From positions 1-64,000 of the forward strand of contig JAPWTX010000003.1 of the NCBI GenBank assembly GCA_028275825.1: DNA of 64,000 bases, written 5' to 3'. Numbering within the stretch: the first letter of the stretch is position 1; each line of letters starts with the position of its first letter. Shown here piece by piece: positions 36,584-45,804 of the stretch. The stretch comes from Ignisphaera sp. Lineage in GTDB: Archaea; Thermoproteota; Thermoprotei_A; Sulfolobales; Ignisphaeraceae. The position numbers and the translations under genes were made by a program. Below the pieces are notes generated by a model, which worked only from the letters and a program-made list of their open reading frames with translations, had not been told where the DNA came from and ran no database searches.

Positions 36584-37279
36584 TTGACAAGTATATCAAA
36601 AATATTGTCAAGACTTACACAACTCGTTCTCAGGTCACTTTTTCTTTATGGGCTTATCGAAGCTAGAAAAGGCTCTACATTGCTTCAACTACTATTTACA
36701 GCCATGGCTCTAGTGGCGGTAGTAAGGAGTGAATTTGCTGCTCTATGCATCTTATTTGTTGTATTCGTTGTATACATTGTTTATGGAATTGAAAAATATC
36801 TGAAATATTCCTTAGTACTGGCACTACTGCCAGCTATTTGGATGTCGCTATCAAATATGCTAATAATTTATCTAAAAGGTGGGGACATCATTAGAGCCTT
36901 CCTCTCTGTATTTCTTAGAGCTGAAGCGGGATCAGCTGTTGTTTTACTACTTCTCCACACTTTAAATATTTCAGAGCTATGCTTCATACTATACAAATTA
37001 TCTCCAATAACCTCCTTTGCAACTGCACTATTCTGGAGACTAGCATCGCAACTAATAAAAGAAACCACAGAGATGCTTTACATTCATGGATTAAAAGGTG
37101 AAAAGACGTGGAAAACCCTTGCCATGCTATTCATCAGAGGAGAAGAGGTAGTACAATACTTTACAGAGGGGATACATCTTAAGCAGTACAGCTATAAACC
37201 TAAAGTTGTGTACTCCACCAGGGTAATAGCAATACAGATAATATTACTGGTTGTGGCAATGCTCCTGCAATTCCTCTAA
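36584..37279 (+). CDS. ECF transporter transmembrane (T) component
   Basis: A 231-residue membrane protein with about five to six helices. The coupling helices that contact the ATPases appear as 'LFWRLASQLIKETTEMLYIHGLKGEKTWKTLAMLFIRGEEVVQYF', containing the arginine-bearing motifs of EcfT (less conserved than usual). Position after the S and A genes supports the call. The start is TTG at 36584, with GGTG at 36571-36574 upstream. Confidence 0.82.
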   Translation: MTSISKILSRLTQLVLRSLFLYGLIEARKGSTLLQLLFTAMALVAVVRSEFAALCILFVVFVVYIVYGIEKYLKYSLVLALLPAIWMSLSNMLIIYLKGGDIIRAFLSVFLRAEAGSAVVLLLLHTLNISELCFILYKLSPITSFATALFWRLASQLIKETTEMLYIHGLKGEKTWKTLAMLFIRGEEVVQYFTEGIHLKQYSYKPKVVYSTRVIAIQIILLVVAMLLQFL

Positions 37280-37501
37280 TCTCCAAACCTCTTTTTAAGA
37301 AAGAGCTCTTGAGCACAACAGGAAGTTAGGAGCTCTATTTCCAAAAATATAATCTTTGGGTCTCTAAACGCTGTCTTATCTCTTCGAGGATATCGCAGGA
37401 TAGATAAAAACTCATTGTCATCTTATGCAGATTTCTGAATAATCCATTAAAATAGTATGTCTATTTATTAGAATTTCTTGTTAGTGCGCATTTGATGAAG
37501 G

Positions 37502-37509
37502 TTTATATA
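37502..37509 (+). promoter_or_regulatory. TATA box upstream of the asparagine-synthase-like gene
   Basis: TTTATATA at 37502-37509 is an excellent archaeal TATA element about 40 bp before the ATG at 37548. The 260-bp spacer before it shows nothing else I can identify. Confidence 0.5.
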
Positions 37510-37547
37510 TGGTTTAGTTAGCCATATGTTAGAAGTGGGTGTTAGAG

Positions 37548-38306
37548 ATGGTTGATAGAATTAATGTTAACTGTAGTGTTTTTGAATACAGACTGTTAGA
37601 TGTGTTAAGTAGATATATACAGAGGATTCCATGTGAGTGCATAGCTCTTAGTGGTGGTATAGATACAACACTCATAGCTGTAGTTGCTAAGCTTAATGGT
37701 ATAGAGCTGAATGGTTTTTACGCCTACTACAAAGATGGTATTCCCAGAGATATGCCCTTCATTATTCATGTATCGAAGAAGCTGAACATACCCATAAAGC
37801 TTTTTGCCATGGACTTAAACTACGTGAAGAGGGTCTTAAATGATGTTTATAGATGTATAGGTGGAGGTGAGTATAATGAATTATGTGTTGAGCTTCGAAA
37901 TGATGTTGTGTTTTATACAGTGCTTGAGGCTGCTAAAGAGCATGACTGTAGCTGTATTTATACTGGTAGTGGTGGGGATGAGGTGTTTGCTGGTTATGGG
38001 TTTATGCTGTGGTTACGTGAAGAAGAGTTAGAGGGTTATAGAGAGAAATGGGCTACTATGGGAAGGTATCCAGAGCTCGAAATAAGTAAGTGTCTAGGTG
38101 TAAATGTTGTAGCACCTTATCTAAGTAAAGAGGTTCTTGAAGAGGCCATGAAGATTCCTGCAAAGTGTTTGAGAGGAAGTGGATTTGAAGGAAAGAGGGT
38201 CTTAAGGAATTTGCTCAACGGATTTGGGATGGAGCTTATTGGTGAAAGGGCTAAGACACCTGCAGAGGCAGGTGCAGGTACGGACTCTATTTGCATAACC
38301 CCTTAG
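37548..38306 (+). CDS. Asparagine-synthase-like PP-loop ATP pyrophosphatase, no glutaminase domain
   Basis: A 252-residue protein matching only the C-terminal synthetase domain of AsnB: PP-loop 'CIALSGGIDTTLIAVVAKL', the second ATP/substrate segment 'YTGSGGDEVFAGYGFM', and the C-terminal 'VAPYLSKEVLEEAMKIP' plus 'GKRVLRNLLNGFG'. The N-terminal glutamine amidotransferase domain with its catalytic Cys is missing, so it would use ammonia or another donor, or make a different amide. Co-directional and 10 bp from another PP-loop gene. A GTG at 37539 is an alternative start. Confidence 0.85.
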   Translation: MVDRINVNCSVFEYRLLDVLSRYIQRIPCECIALSGGIDTTLIAVVAKLNGIELNGFYAYYKDGIPRDMPFIIHVSKKLNIPIKLFAMDLNYVKRVLNDVYRCIGGGEYNELCVELRNDVVFYTVLEAAKEHDCSCIYTGSGGDEVFAGYGFMLWLREEELEGYREKWATMGRYPELEISKCLGVNVVAPYLSKEVLEEAMKIPAKCLRGSGFEGKRVLRNLLNGFGMELIGERAKTPAEAGAGTDSICITP

Positions 38307-38316
38307 TGTGAAACTG

Positions 38317-38937
38317 ATGAGGATACTTCTGAGCTCTGGTGGCAAAGACTCGTTCTATGCATCATTATTGGTGGGCAATGTAGACCTTGCTGTAATGTTC
38401 TCATACGAGTTTCCCAGACCCAGCCCACATCTAATCAATATAGGCAAATCTATTGAAACCCATCTAAAAGCTGGTATACCTGTGCTTATAAAGTATTTGA
38501 GAAGAGGCTTTGAAAGAGCTGAGACAATTGAAATTCTTAGAAAGCTAGAGACTTCAGAGATCATTGCAGGAGATGTGTATGTAGAAGATCATCTAAAGTA
38601 TATGGAGGGAATAGCGAAAGAGACTGGAGCAACCCTTATAGAGCCTTTGTGGGGAGAAAACCCAGAGGAGTTATTATACAAGGAAATTGAAAGAGGCTTA
38701 GAAGTATTAGTAATAGGTTGTAGAAGCGGTTTAGAGAAATGGCTTGGTGTAGAGGTGAATAGACACAATGTTATAGATTTTGCTGAGAGTTGTAAAGCTC
38801 ATGGCGCGGATCCTCTAGGCGAAGAAGGGGAGTACCACACCCTTGTTATTAATAGTCCTATTCACAGGGAAAGAGTACTATATCAAAAAGTTTCAATTGA
38901 AATCTATAAAGACTATTATATAATGCGTATCTTGTAA
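38317..38937 (+). CDS. Dph6-like diphthine ammonia ligase (PP-loop ATPase)
   Basis: A 206-residue adenine-nucleotide alpha-hydrolase with 'ILLSSGGKDSFYASLL' (PP-loop), 'GDVYVEDHLKYMEGIAKETGATLIEPLWGENPEELL', and the Dph6 hallmark 'AHGADPLGEEGEYHTLVINSP'. Members amidate diphthine to diphthamide on elongation factor 2 using ammonia and ATP. The frame also opens at a GTG at 38308. The tandem with the AsnB-like gene may be one operon. Confidence 0.88.
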   Translation: MRILLSSGGKDSFYASLLVGNVDLAVMFSYEFPRPSPHLINIGKSIETHLKAGIPVLIKYLRRGFERAETIEILRKLETSEIIAGDVYVEDHLKYMEGIAKETGATLIEPLWGENPEELLYKEIERGLEVLVIGCRSGLEKWLGVEVNRHNVIDFAESCKAHGADPLGEEGEYHTLVINSPIHRERVLYQKVSIEIYKDYYIMRIL

Positions 38938-39012
38938 AGCGCTACTACAATCTCACAAGAATAGCAAGTGAGCTGTCTCAGTCTTTATCCATTGTATAGC
39001 ATCTACCACTAA

Positions 39013-39024
39013 TGCTTAAAAATT
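39013..39024 (+). promoter_or_regulatory. TATA-like promoter for the structured RNA at 39046
   Basis: GCTTAAAAATTT (39013-39024) is centred about 26 bp before the first paired base of the structured RNA at 39046, exactly the archaeal TATA-to-start distance. No protein gene starts downstream, so this promoter would serve an RNA. Confidence 0.5.
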
Positions 39025-39045
39025 TCAAAGCTACTACACATAATC

Positions 39046-39212
39046 TCCAAGCTCCCGAGACCTGCAGGGCTTTGAACCCCTGGCGACAGGGACTGAGTCT
39101 CTGCAGTAAGTGGGCTCGGAGAGGCCGTTGAGAAGTAGATGGTGGGGAGCTGGAACCAATGGATATGAGAGGCTATGAACCGCTATCTACTGAGAAACGG
39201 TGCTAGGCTTTT
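39046..39212 (+). ncRNA. Candidate structured non-coding RNA, about 165 nt, unidentified
   Basis: A GC-rich island in AT-rich DNA between two convergent genes, with strong self-complementarity. One arm, 39125-39140 with 39185-39200, has 5 Watson-Crick pairs, then GAGA opposite GAGA (four consecutive sheared G.A-type pairs), then 7 more pairs. A 5-bp hairpin CCCTG/CAGGG with a GCGA tetraloop lies at 39078-39091. It is flanked by a kink-turn-like loop (C-TTT-GA-A at 39070-39076 opposite T-GA-G at 39094-39097). AGCTCCC (39050-39056) can pair with GGGAGCT (39145-39151), which would make a pseudoknot with the long arm; a nested alternative pairs 39052-39059 with 39115-39121. CTTTTAT follows at 39208. 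It is not a tRNA, 5S or SRP RNA as far as I can see, and I find no RNase P conserved regions. Confidence 0.65.
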
Positions 39213-39470
39213 ATATGAGTTTACATGGCTTTACTTTAATAGCTTCATCTCTGTTCCCCCACATCCTACTCAGAGCTTTATTGGGCTTAGAGGTGTTAAA
39301 ACAATCGCATATTGTGTTTCTTGGGGAATGCTTCGATGCGCTAAAATAGCTTTTTCCTCACGAATTTTAGTAACAATCCATGTAAAATCTATGCGAAACT
39401 CAAAATAGCTGCCATAAGGCGGTCTTGGTCGAATAGCTATAAGTTCTTTTCCGATATTGATTAACATCTT

Positions 39471-40616
39471 CTAGTAATAATCGCCAAGCAGCCATTCATT
39501 TCCTATGAAGACTCTTCTTAAACCTGCTTTGTGTGCTGCTTCTACAGATTTTTTTGCATGGCTTTTGCTCGTTGGAGGCAGGTCTCTTAGTAGGTGATTT
39601 GGGTGAAAGGCTAGAAGCACTATGGGGGTATTGCTATCTATAAACGCTATGTATTCAGCAATGCTATAAACCTCCTCCTCATCCACATAACCAGGTACTA
39701 GTAATATGCTTACAACAAGTAATGGGATTTCTCTCTTATCAGAAGCAATATCAGCAACAATTTTTATATTTTTCATTAGTTGCTTAACAGCCCTCCACCC
39801 ATCTACGCCTGTAAGTGCTTGGTATACTGCAGGTGTCCAAGCTTTCCAGTCAATTTTAACTATACCTCCGCTAATAAAGCTTAGCTTAGCCATCTCTCTC
39901 ATAATATTCTCATTAACAAGGCCATTGGTTTCCCAGCAAATCCTCTTTATAACACCTCTTTCCTTAGCTTCTTCAATAATTCTTTTGGATACCTTGAGAG
40001 CGTAGATAGTATGAGGCCCAGGATCTCCACCAAAGTAGCATATGCAGGATACTCGGCTAGCCATAGCGGCCTCAAATAGCTCATTTTCAGATACCTTATA
40101 CCTAATTCTAATTCTTGTATCTGCGATAATGTTTTTGTGCTCCCAGTTCTGGCAAAATAGGCAATCAAGATTACAACCTGCAAAGAATACTGCTAAGTTA
40201 TAATAACCATACTCAGCTCCTTGTGATAAAGCGTATCTAGGGTAACCAGCACCTGTATAAGCAGGGCATACAGGTGTAGCTACACAGTTTGTTGGCAATG
40301 GGTCTAGGTAGTAATGCATAACTCCATAATAAAGGCCCTCCACAGGCTTTAGAACGCCATCAACATTTTTCCAAACACCACAAAATCCAGTGCCATTCAA
40401 TGGAATAGAACATTCATTTATGCATAAAGAGCACTTAACACCAGTACTACTCGTTGGAGGCTCTAGTGGTAATCCCAACGCCTTTCTATACTCTCTATGC
40501 ACCTTCATTGCTATTGGCAAAGCCTCTTCGGGTCTCTTCCTAAGGCACTCTATGCACACACCAAGAACATCGCTAACTATCTTACTGCTATTCCCGCAAA
40601 GCTTGCAGCGACCCAT
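39471..40616 (-). CDS. Radical SAM enzyme, AmmeMemoRadiSam/PflA-like
   Basis: A 381-residue protein with an N-terminal cysteine pair region ('GRCKLCGNSSKIVSDVLGVCIECL', zinc-ribbon-like), a second group ('CSLCINECSIPLNGTGFCGVW') and the radical SAM site CxxxCxxC in 'FAGCNLDCLFCQNWEH'. The downstream SAM-binding 'ICYFGGDPGPH' and 'CWETNGLVN' fit the PflA-type family often found with AMMECR1 and MEMO genes; neither partner is nearby here. I use the ATG at 40616 because the longer frame (GTG at 40691) adds a hydrophobic, non-conserved stretch. The substrate is unknown. Confidence 0.85.
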   Translation of the reverse strand: MGRCKLCGNSSKIVSDVLGVCIECLRKRPEEALPIAMKVHREYRKALGLPLEPPTSSTGVKCSLCINECSIPLNGTGFCGVWKNVDGVLKPVEGLYYGVMHYYLDPLPTNCVATPVCPAYTGAGYPRYALSQGAEYGYYNLAVFFAGCNLDCLFCQNWEHKNIIADTRIRIRYKVSENELFEAAMASRVSCICYFGGDPGPHTIYALKVSKRIIEEAKERGVIKRICWETNGLVNENIMREMAKLSFISGGIVKIDWKAWTPAVYQALTGVDGWRAVKQLMKNIKIVADIASDKREIPLLVVSILLVPGYVDEEEVYSIAEYIAFIDSNTPIVLLAFHPNHLLRDLPPTSKSHAKKSVEAAHKAGLRRVFIGNEWLLGDYY

Positions 40617-40694
40617 TTTCCAATACCGTGTGTAAGATATGGCAAGAAAGCTAAAATATGTGAAATAGGGCAGTAAATACTCCGTGGGCACGTT

Positions 40695-41264
40695 ATGAAT
40701 GACTTAGGCATACTTTTTGAGCTTTTTATAACATTTCTTAAAATAGGTGCTGTAATGTTTGGCGGGGGTTATGCAATGATACCCATACTAAGGTATGAGG
40801 TTGTTGTACGCCATCAATGGCTCTCTGAAAATGAATTCCTAGATCTGATAGCAATTGCTGAATCTACGCCAGGGCCTATAGCAATTAACTCTGCTACTTA
40901 CATAGGGTACAAAATAGGGGGTTTAATGGGCTCTGTAATAGCTTCGGTAGCTGTTGTTTTGCCAGCCTTCTCCGTAATACTGTCCATAGCGATGGCGTTG
41001 CAGAGGTTCTATGAGAACCACTATGTGAGAAGTGTATTGAATGGTATAAGAGGGGCTGTAGTGGGTCTTGTTACAGCAGCTCTGATTACTGTTGTAAAAG
41101 GTGTTTTTAAAGATCTTAAACCGTTGTCAACCATGGCTACAGCAATCATAGCTCTATCAACGCTTATAGCCGTAGCAGTGTTCGATGTAGATCCAGTTAT
41201 AGCTATAGCTGTATCAGCATTAATAGGTCTTATACTAGGCCTCTTAGGTGTTTGGTTAACATAG
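40695..41264 (+). CDS. Single-domain chromate transporter (ChrA family)
   Basis: A 189-residue membrane protein with the ChrA signature 'FLKIGAVMFGGGYAMIPILRYEVV', 'LIAIAESTPGPIAINSATYIGYKIGGLMGS' and about six helices. Full ChrA has two such halves. Short versions normally occur as pairs of adjacent genes, but only one is present here. Real substrates may be anions other than chromate. The promoter region is shared with the divergent radical SAM gene. Confidence 0.85.
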   Translation: MNDLGILFELFITFLKIGAVMFGGGYAMIPILRYEVVVRHQWLSENEFLDLIAIAESTPGPIAINSATYIGYKIGGLMGSVIASVAVVLPAFSVILSIAMALQRFYENHYVRSVLNGIRGAVVGLVTAALITVVKGVFKDLKPLSTMATAIIALSTLIAVAVFDVDPVIAIAVSALIGLILGLLGVWLT

Positions 41265-41278
41265 TTTTTGATTAGCAG

Positions 41279-43114
41279 GTGTTAGCAATAGAATTGCAAG
41301 GCTTTCCCTATAAAACTCCTAGGATTGGGCAATTAGAGTTAGCTAAACTTATTATTGAGAAGTTGAAGCGAGATAGTATAATAGTTGTAGCAGCTCCTAC
41401 AGGGTTTGGCAAAACAATTTCTGTGCTTTATGCTCTTAAAAATGTTGTTAAGAAAGCGAATTTTGATCGCGCTCTCTATGTGGTTAGAACTCGAAACGAG
41501 CTCGATTCATTCATAAGAGAAGCAAGATTGCTTGAGACGCGTTTCGCTGTTCTTTACAGTAGCAAGGAAATGTGCCCATTAATTAATGAAATACAACCTG
41601 CTGCTGACATTTCTCTAGAGGGTTTTTGGCTCTTCTGCAACATCATGAAAGTGCGTGGTGAGTGCAAGTTCTACTCCAGGCTTCAGCTCTTACATCCTCA
41701 AGTAGTTGCCTCCACAGCATCTGACTATACAGACCACTATAACATTGCTAGGGGGCTAGCTGAAAAGCTTGGTGTATGCCCTTATTTTGCAATGATTGAA
41801 GCACTAGAGCATGTGGATCTCTTTGCACTTACATATCCTTATATCTTTAAGGAGAGAGTTTGGAAGTCTGTATTAGGAGGTGTTGATACTTCACGCACGA
41901 TACTAGTAATTGATGAGGCACACAACCTTTTTAATATAGGCAACATTATGGGGGATGACATAACTATAGAGGAGTTGTCTAAAGCTCTTTCGGAAGCAGA
42001 GGAGTTTTCTATTCCTAGCGATATCAGCAATTTTATTAGAGGGTTTGTGAAGAGGATATCAGAAGCCAGAAGAGAGTCTAAGGATAGGGGCTATAAATAC
42101 CTAGACAAGAAGACATTGTGTGTGAGCAAGGAGCTTGTAGAGAAACTAAAGGAAGTAGTATTCAATGTTATGATGAAGGGGCTTCTGAATACAGGTAAAG
42201 TGCTAACCGTGGCACTACCACATCTAGCATCAATACTGGAACTAGCTCTAGATGAATCATATGAAGTTTTTCTAACTAGGGATTACCACGAAAACCTAGT
42301 ATTGGCAGTTATGCCTTCTTCCTTTAAACCTCTAAAAAGAGTTTTAGAAAGGTTTCCAAGCATAATTGCATTAAGTGCTACACCACCACCGCAATGGTTT
42401 TTCAAGAGTATTATGAAAGTAGAGAAAGAGATATACCAGGTAGATGTAGAGGAGTGGGGTGCTAAAAATTTTCTAAAGGAAAATACAGCTATAGCTGTCT
42501 ATGTAGATGCAACAACAAGTTATAGATCTAGGAGCCCAGAAATATTTGGAAAATATGCACAACTTATTGCAACACTTTACAATGCTATGTTGAGCGGGGT
42601 ATTGCTAGCAGTATACCCTAGTTACGAAGTTCTGAAAGCTGTTGTAAGTGAATTGCCAGACACTGTGAACACTATTATAGAATCTCCTCAACCACTTTCA
42701 GAAATTGTTAGACGAGTGAAGATGTTTAAGAAGGTTGTTCTAAATGTTGTTGCTGGGGGAAGGCTAGCTGAAGGAATTGAGGTTATGGAGAGGGGAGAGA
42801 GCTTAATTAAAGTAGTTATAGTGGTTGGTGTACCCTACCCACAGCCAGACGACTATGTACAAGCCATAGCAACAGAAATTAATAAGGTTGGGGGATCTTC
42901 AGCAGATTTCTTCAGAGAAATAGCATCAATAAGAGTCTTGCAAGCCATTGGAAGAGCTGTCAGATCAGATCAGGATAGAGCTATAATTGTGCTAGCCGAC
43001 AATAGGTATGTAACGCAATCTCTATTATCAAGACTAGGTCTAAGCCCAAGATTAATTACGCGCAGAATCGACGAAATATCAAGAATTGTTGCAGCTGAGA
43101 GCCTTACCTTTTAG
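41279..43114 (+). CDS. XPD/Rad3-related DNA helicase (Fe-S)
   Basis: Superfamily 2, 5'-3' helicase of 611 residues. Walker A is 'VAAPTGFGKTISVLYAL', motif II 'LVIDEAHNLFNI', motif VI 'LQAIGRAVRSDQDRAIIVLAD'. Four cysteines between motifs Ia and II ('EMCPLI', 'LFCNIMKVRGECKFY', 'GVCPYF') fit the Fe-S cluster of XPD/DinG proteins. The likely role is DNA repair or transcription-linked unwinding. The start is GTG at 41279, 15 bp after the chromate transporter, so probably co-transcribed. Confidence 0.92.
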   Translation: MLAIELQGFPYKTPRIGQLELAKLIIEKLKRDSIIVVAAPTGFGKTISVLYALKNVVKKANFDRALYVVRTRNELDSFIREARLLETRFAVLYSSKEMCPLINEIQPAADISLEGFWLFCNIMKVRGECKFYSRLQLLHPQVVASTASDYTDHYNIARGLAEKLGVCPYFAMIEALEHVDLFALTYPYIFKERVWKSVLGGVDTSRTILVIDEAHNLFNIGNIMGDDITIEELSKALSEAEEFSIPSDISNFIRGFVKRISEARRESKDRGYKYLDKKTLCVSKELVEKLKEVVFNVMMKGLLNTGKVLTVALPHLASILELALDESYEVFLTRDYHENLVLAVMPSSFKPLKRVLERFPSIIALSATPPPQWFFKSIMKVEKEIYQVDVEEWGAKNFLKENTAIAVYVDATTSYRSRSPEIFGKYAQLIATLYNAMLSGVLLAVYPSYEVLKAVVSELPDTVNTIIESPQPLSEIVRRVKMFKKVVLNVVAGGRLAEGIEVMERGESLIKVVIVVGVPYPQPDDYVQAIATEINKVGGSSADFFREIASIRVLQAIGRAVRSDQDRAIIVLADNRYVTQSLLSRLGLSPRLITRRIDEISRIVAAESLTF

Positions 43115-43183
43115 GAGTGAAGGGGGGTTAGACAGCTTTGTGAAAAATTTAAATGATGAAATTTCCATGAGGTATTACAATGT

Positions 43184-44704
43184 TCAAAGCAGGTATCTCC
43201 AGATACCTCTTCCCTTAAAATTATACATCACAGTTTTATATGCTGTGACATACTCTATAGAATATCCTATGCCTTCTCTACCTATCCCGGAATATTTTCT
43301 ACCTCCAAATGGATAATAGCCAACTCCATGTCTCGGCATATCGTTTATGTAAATGGCGCCTGTCTCTAGATATCTAATAAGTTTTCTAATTTTCTCCATA
43401 TTGACACCAAATATCGCAACATCTAAGCCATATTTTCTACCATTTGCAAGATTTATCGCTTCATCCACTTCACCAAAACTTGTTAGTAATGCTATTGGTG
43501 CAAAAACCTCTTTTTGATATAACATGCTACGTTTCATAGCATCCTTATCTGTGAATTCTATGAGCGTTGGCTCAACATATGTTGGTCCTAACCTTTTTCC
43601 ACCATACACAATCCTACCACCAAGCTTCACAGCTTCATCAATTGCTAGCATCATTTCATCAACAGCTTTAACTTCTATCAAAGGCCCCATTACAGTATCT
43701 GGATCTCGAGGATCTCCTACCTTAACCTTTGTCAGCTCTGCTACTACGAGCTTTTTCAGCTCTTCATAGACAGACTCTTCGGCTAGAATAAGCTTTACAG
43801 CGTCACACCTTTGCCCAGCATAGCTATATATACCCATGGCTATTCTCTCGGCAGCTAACTTGATATCAGCATCTGCAAGAACAATGGCAGGATCTCCGCC
43901 ACCCAACTCCATAACAAATTGTTTAATACCCGCTTTTTCAATAACCCTTTTACCAGTCTCACTACTACCAGTAAAGCTTATTGCACTTATCCTTTCATCA
44001 GCAACAAGTTTATCGCTTTCGCTACCTGGTATAGTAAAGACAGCCAGAGCCTCTTTTGGAAATCCGCTGAGTTCTAGAACTCTGGCAAGCATTAGCACAG
44101 GTAGAGGATCTGCTGAAGGAGGTTTAATAACAACGGCATTGCCTGCTATAAAACTGTAAGCTATTTTTGATGCGGTGTCGAAAAGAGGGTAATTGAAAGG
44201 TATAATTGCTAAAACAACGCCCACAGGCTCTCTTCTAACTATAGCCTCTGTTTCGGTAGTAGTCTGATCCCAGTCACCAGGTATGTACTCTCCAAAAATC
44301 TTCCTAGCATCGAGATGTGCGGCACGCAATCTATCAATAACTGCTGTAATCTCTCCCAAGGCTTGTGAACGTGTCTTACCAGCATTTAGAATCAGTGCTT
44401 GTACAAAATCCTCTTTAACACTTTCAATAATCTGAGCCGCCTTTTCAAGAATCTCTACACGTCTCCAGCCAGGCACATCTCTAACTACCCACCTACCATC
44501 ATTATAAATACTATCTAAGGCTACATCAATGCGCTGCCAATTTAATCTTGAGACCTTTGCAATAATTGATAAATCTATAGGCGATTTAATGTCTATGTAC
44601 TCCCCACTATCAATCCAATTGCCAGCGACATAAGTCTTATAATAAGTTACACCATCTTTCTCTACAATAATATTATTGAATATATTTGAAACAGGTTTAA
44701 ACAT
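43184..44704 (-). CDS. gapN: Non-phosphorylating glyceraldehyde-3-phosphate dehydrogenase (GAPN), aldehyde dehydrogenase family
   Basis: Oxidises glyceraldehyde 3-phosphate directly to 3-phosphoglycerate in archaeal glycolysis. The 506-residue ALDH-fold protein has '[15 protein letters not shown]', '[13 protein letters not shown]', the NAD(P)-binding '[17 protein letters not shown]', the Glu motif '[17 protein letters not shown]' and the catalytic Cys in '[13 protein letters not shown]' (about Cys300). 'GQRCDAVK' is the variant seen in archaeal GAPN rather than generic ALDHs. Convergent with the helicase gene. Confidence 0.88.
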   Translation of the reverse strand: MFKPVSNIFNNIIVEKDGVTYYKTYVAGNWIDSGEYIDIKSPIDLSIIAKVSRLNWQRIDVALDSIYNDGRWVVRDVPGWRRVEILEKAAQIIESVKEDFVQALILNAGKTRSQALGEITAVIDRLRAAHLDARKIFGEYIPGDWDQTTTETEAIVRREPVGVVLAIIPFNYPLFDTASKIAYSFIAGNAVVIKPPSADPLPVLMLARVLELSGFPKEALAVFTIPGSESDKLVADERISAISFTGSSETGKRVIEKAGIKQFVMELGGGDPAIVLADADIKLAAERIAMGIYSYAGQRCDAVKLILAEESVYEELKKLVVAELTKVKVGDPRDPDTVMGPLIEVKAVDEMMLAIDEAVKLGGRIVYGGKRLGPTYVEPTLIEFTDKDAMKRSMLYQKEVFAPIALLTSFGEVDEAINLANGRKYGLDVAIFGVNMEKIRKLIRYLETGAIYINDMPRHGVGYYPFGGRKYSGIGREGIGYSIEYVTAYKTVMYNFKGRGIWRYLL

Positions 44705-45225
44705 CTAACTCACACATTGCAATACTATATTACAGTCAATTAAATATTTAATCCATTTGAAAAACTACATAAGCATACAATGAAACTAATGTAAGGATTA
44801 GAAACACCTTTATAATTTTTAGTAAAGCTATGAAATATATTACCACTATTCAATGGGCATTATCACTGACAGATAGATATATCGAAAACTCAATACACTG
44901 AGGTAAGGAAATTCTTCTCCTAGGTTACTAGAGATAAAACCACTACCTTTTTACATTCAACTGTTTTCAGATTCCAGACTACATTATACATGCTCCATCT
45001 TTACATATGCGATCGCGGCATTTACATTCCTAGGCATAATGTACAGCGTGTTAGCTCAATTTATAGACATAGCGATGTGTAAAACAGTAGTTGTTATATT
45101 GCCAGCAATCTTCGCATTCATTGACTACAAGAGCCACTAACAAGCAAAGAAGGTTATGAATGAGCTAGAGCTGTATGCATAGATTTAACTTAGAGGAGAA
45201 CAAGCCATTGATGTGCTTGGCGTTT
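44705..45225. other. Spacer with no intact gene; membrane-helix fragment
   Basis: I see no complete gene. On the plus strand at about 44947-45140 an open stretch without an early start codon encodes a hydrophobic piece ('IAAFTFLGIMYSVLAQF', then 'VVVILPAIFAFIDYKSH') that ends at a stop and resumes in frame for 13 codons. It looks like the end of a decayed membrane-protein gene, but it is too short to identify. Confidence 0.4.
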
Positions 45226-45420
45226 CCCCTCTAACGGTACTCGATGGTATTTGTAAATATTTTTGTAATTCCGTTAGAGGGGTTGCACCTCAGTGTGAAT
45301 TCACCCGCTTCATCCACGCTTCATGGGTGCCTGTAGAGCCCAACGCCACGAGGCTCCCACCTGAGCTTCTCTGTATTGATTCCCTATGTCACCGCAGTGC
45401 GGATCATCCAAGAAATTATA
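45226..45420 (-). mobile_element. Remnant of the 3' end of an IS605/TnpB-type element
   Basis: A perfect 12-bp inverted repeat (CCCCTCTAACGG at 45226-45237 and CCGTTAGAGGGG at 45271-45282) frames the end. On the minus strand, just upstream (45282-45420), a GC-rich stretch reads 'NQYREAQVGASWRW', then 'APMKRG' and 'GATPLTE'-like pieces in shifting frames. This degenerate, Pro/Gly-rich character is typical of the C-terminal tails of archaeal tnpB genes that overlap their guide RNA. No transposase core domain remains. Identification rests on pattern resemblance. Confidence 0.45.
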
Positions 45421-45585
45421 AAGTATAGAGTTATTTAAACATTACTCTAAGAGTCAAGTATCTACAGGTATTCACATATATTTAAACTTACCATCAATTC
45501 TGTAACAGCCTCTGCTTTTTGCATGTGGTGCACGAGTTCTACTAAACATTATTGTTGTGGAAATTATTGTTAGTGCTACTAGTAG

Positions 45586-45804
45586 CTACGCTAATGGCTC
45601 TTCTGGTTGTGTGGAGACCCTGATTGTTTCTAGGGGGGTCTGGACTGGGATTGATGTAGCTATTCCAGCCATGAACAAGTTTATTAGTAGGCCCAGGTTC
45701 TCGACAAGCTCTGTTGCTCTACGCCTAAAGTCTATTCTCTCAATAGATCTGTGAATACTTAACGTGTTGAGTGTTTTGGATGGCATAACTACTGATCTAT
45801 CCAT
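45586..45804 (-). pseudogene. Possible second transposase tail fragment
   Basis: A 72-codon open stretch on the minus strand ('RSIERIDFRRRATELVENLG', then 'TSIPVQTPLETIRVSTQPEE') overlaps the end of the GIY-YIG gene by 16 bp. The low-complexity P/T/S-rich end resembles TnpB tails, and the neighbouring 195-bp scar supports mobile-element debris. It could instead be a real small protein; evidence is weak. Confidence 0.3.

Noticed and set aside
39051..39150. A tRNA gene on the minus strand (GGTTCAAAGCC T-loop-like, ends GCTCCC/GGGAGC)
   Set aside because: The T-loop-like sequence is 19 bases from the 3' end instead of 12, the T-stem has a mismatch, and no D or anticodon arm can be built. The plus-strand structure explains the pairing better.
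39046..39212. RNase P RNA, because two helices form a pseudoknot in the same order as P2 and P4
   Set aside because: The conserved CR-I and CR-V sequences are absent and there is no room for a specificity domain.
39175..39408. 77-codon plus-strand open frame
   Set aside because: It starts inside the structured RNA, has no ribosome binding site and shows no protein-like pattern.
44947..45140. A small membrane protein gene on the plus strand
   Set aside because: No start codon lies before most of the hydrophobic stretch and the frame ends abruptly; treated as a decayed fragment.
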